From positions 1 to 5,430 of the forward strand of contig JAHEHQ010000195.1 of assembly GCA_024644505.1 (NCBI GenBank): a stretch of DNA of 5,430 nucleotides. Reading direction: 5' to 3'. Under the pieces are notes generated by a model. The model worked only from the letters and a program-made list of their open reading frames with translations, had not been told where the DNA came from and made no database searches. Below are positions 5,430-5,430 of this stretch, piece by piece; positions within the stretch are counted from its first letter, which is position 1, and the number at the start of each line of letters is the position of its first letter. Position numbers and translations under genes: made by a program. This DNA is from Gammaproteobacteria bacterium (GTDB lineage: Bacteria > Pseudomonadota > Gammaproteobacteria > Chromatiales > Chromatiaceae).

Positions 5430-5430
5430 A

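Noticed and set aside
5401..5430. ATG at 5401 open to the window edge
   Set aside because: Only ten codons visible and the purine-rich stretch touches the ATG with no proper spacing, so a gene start cannot be supported.

Overview
The window looks like an ordinary chromosomal segment of a gammaproteobacterium. The gene families (SrkA/YihE kinase, a PurC of the ~300-residue type, a lysine-rich protein with a DUF2934 domain, dodecin, an MbcA/ParS/Xre antitoxin-like protein), the clearly GC-rich base composition and the recognisable Shine-Dalgarno sites all fit this. A Chromatiales-like sulfur-oxidising lineage is my best guess, but that is inference from family flavour, not from a marker gene. 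I see no phage gene, transposase, CRISPR array, rRNA or tRNA.

Layout from left to right. A small predicted outer-membrane lipoprotein (+) ends 3 bases from the end of a convergent srkA (-). Upstream of srkA on the same strand is purC, so purC-srkA may be one transcript read leftward. After a roughly 185-base divergent spacer comes a rightward block of three genes: a histone-H1-like lysine/alanine tail joined to a DUF2934 domain, an unrecognised 158-residue protein without a visible ribosome binding site, and an MbcA/ParS/Xre antitoxin-like protein with its own apparent promoter and no toxin gene beside it. This block converges on a leftward metallo-beta-lactamase-fold hydrolase, with a small hairpin between the stops. 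The hydrolase is divergent from a dodecin gene (flavin storage), and the spacer between them carries a perfect 10-base palindrome. The last ~190 bases hold no convincing gene but contain a good sigma-70-like promoter and two mutually exclusive hairpins at the right edge.

The genes do not form one obvious pathway: purine synthesis, stress kinase, nucleoid-type protein, flavin buffering and thioester/lactone-type hydrolysis are housekeeping or stress functions. The parts most worth a second look are the orphan antitoxin-like gene, the conserved-looking unknown gene before it, the basic tail plus DUF2934 fusion, and the promoter that leads into non-coding sequence at the right end. I did not find a clear new multi-gene system.
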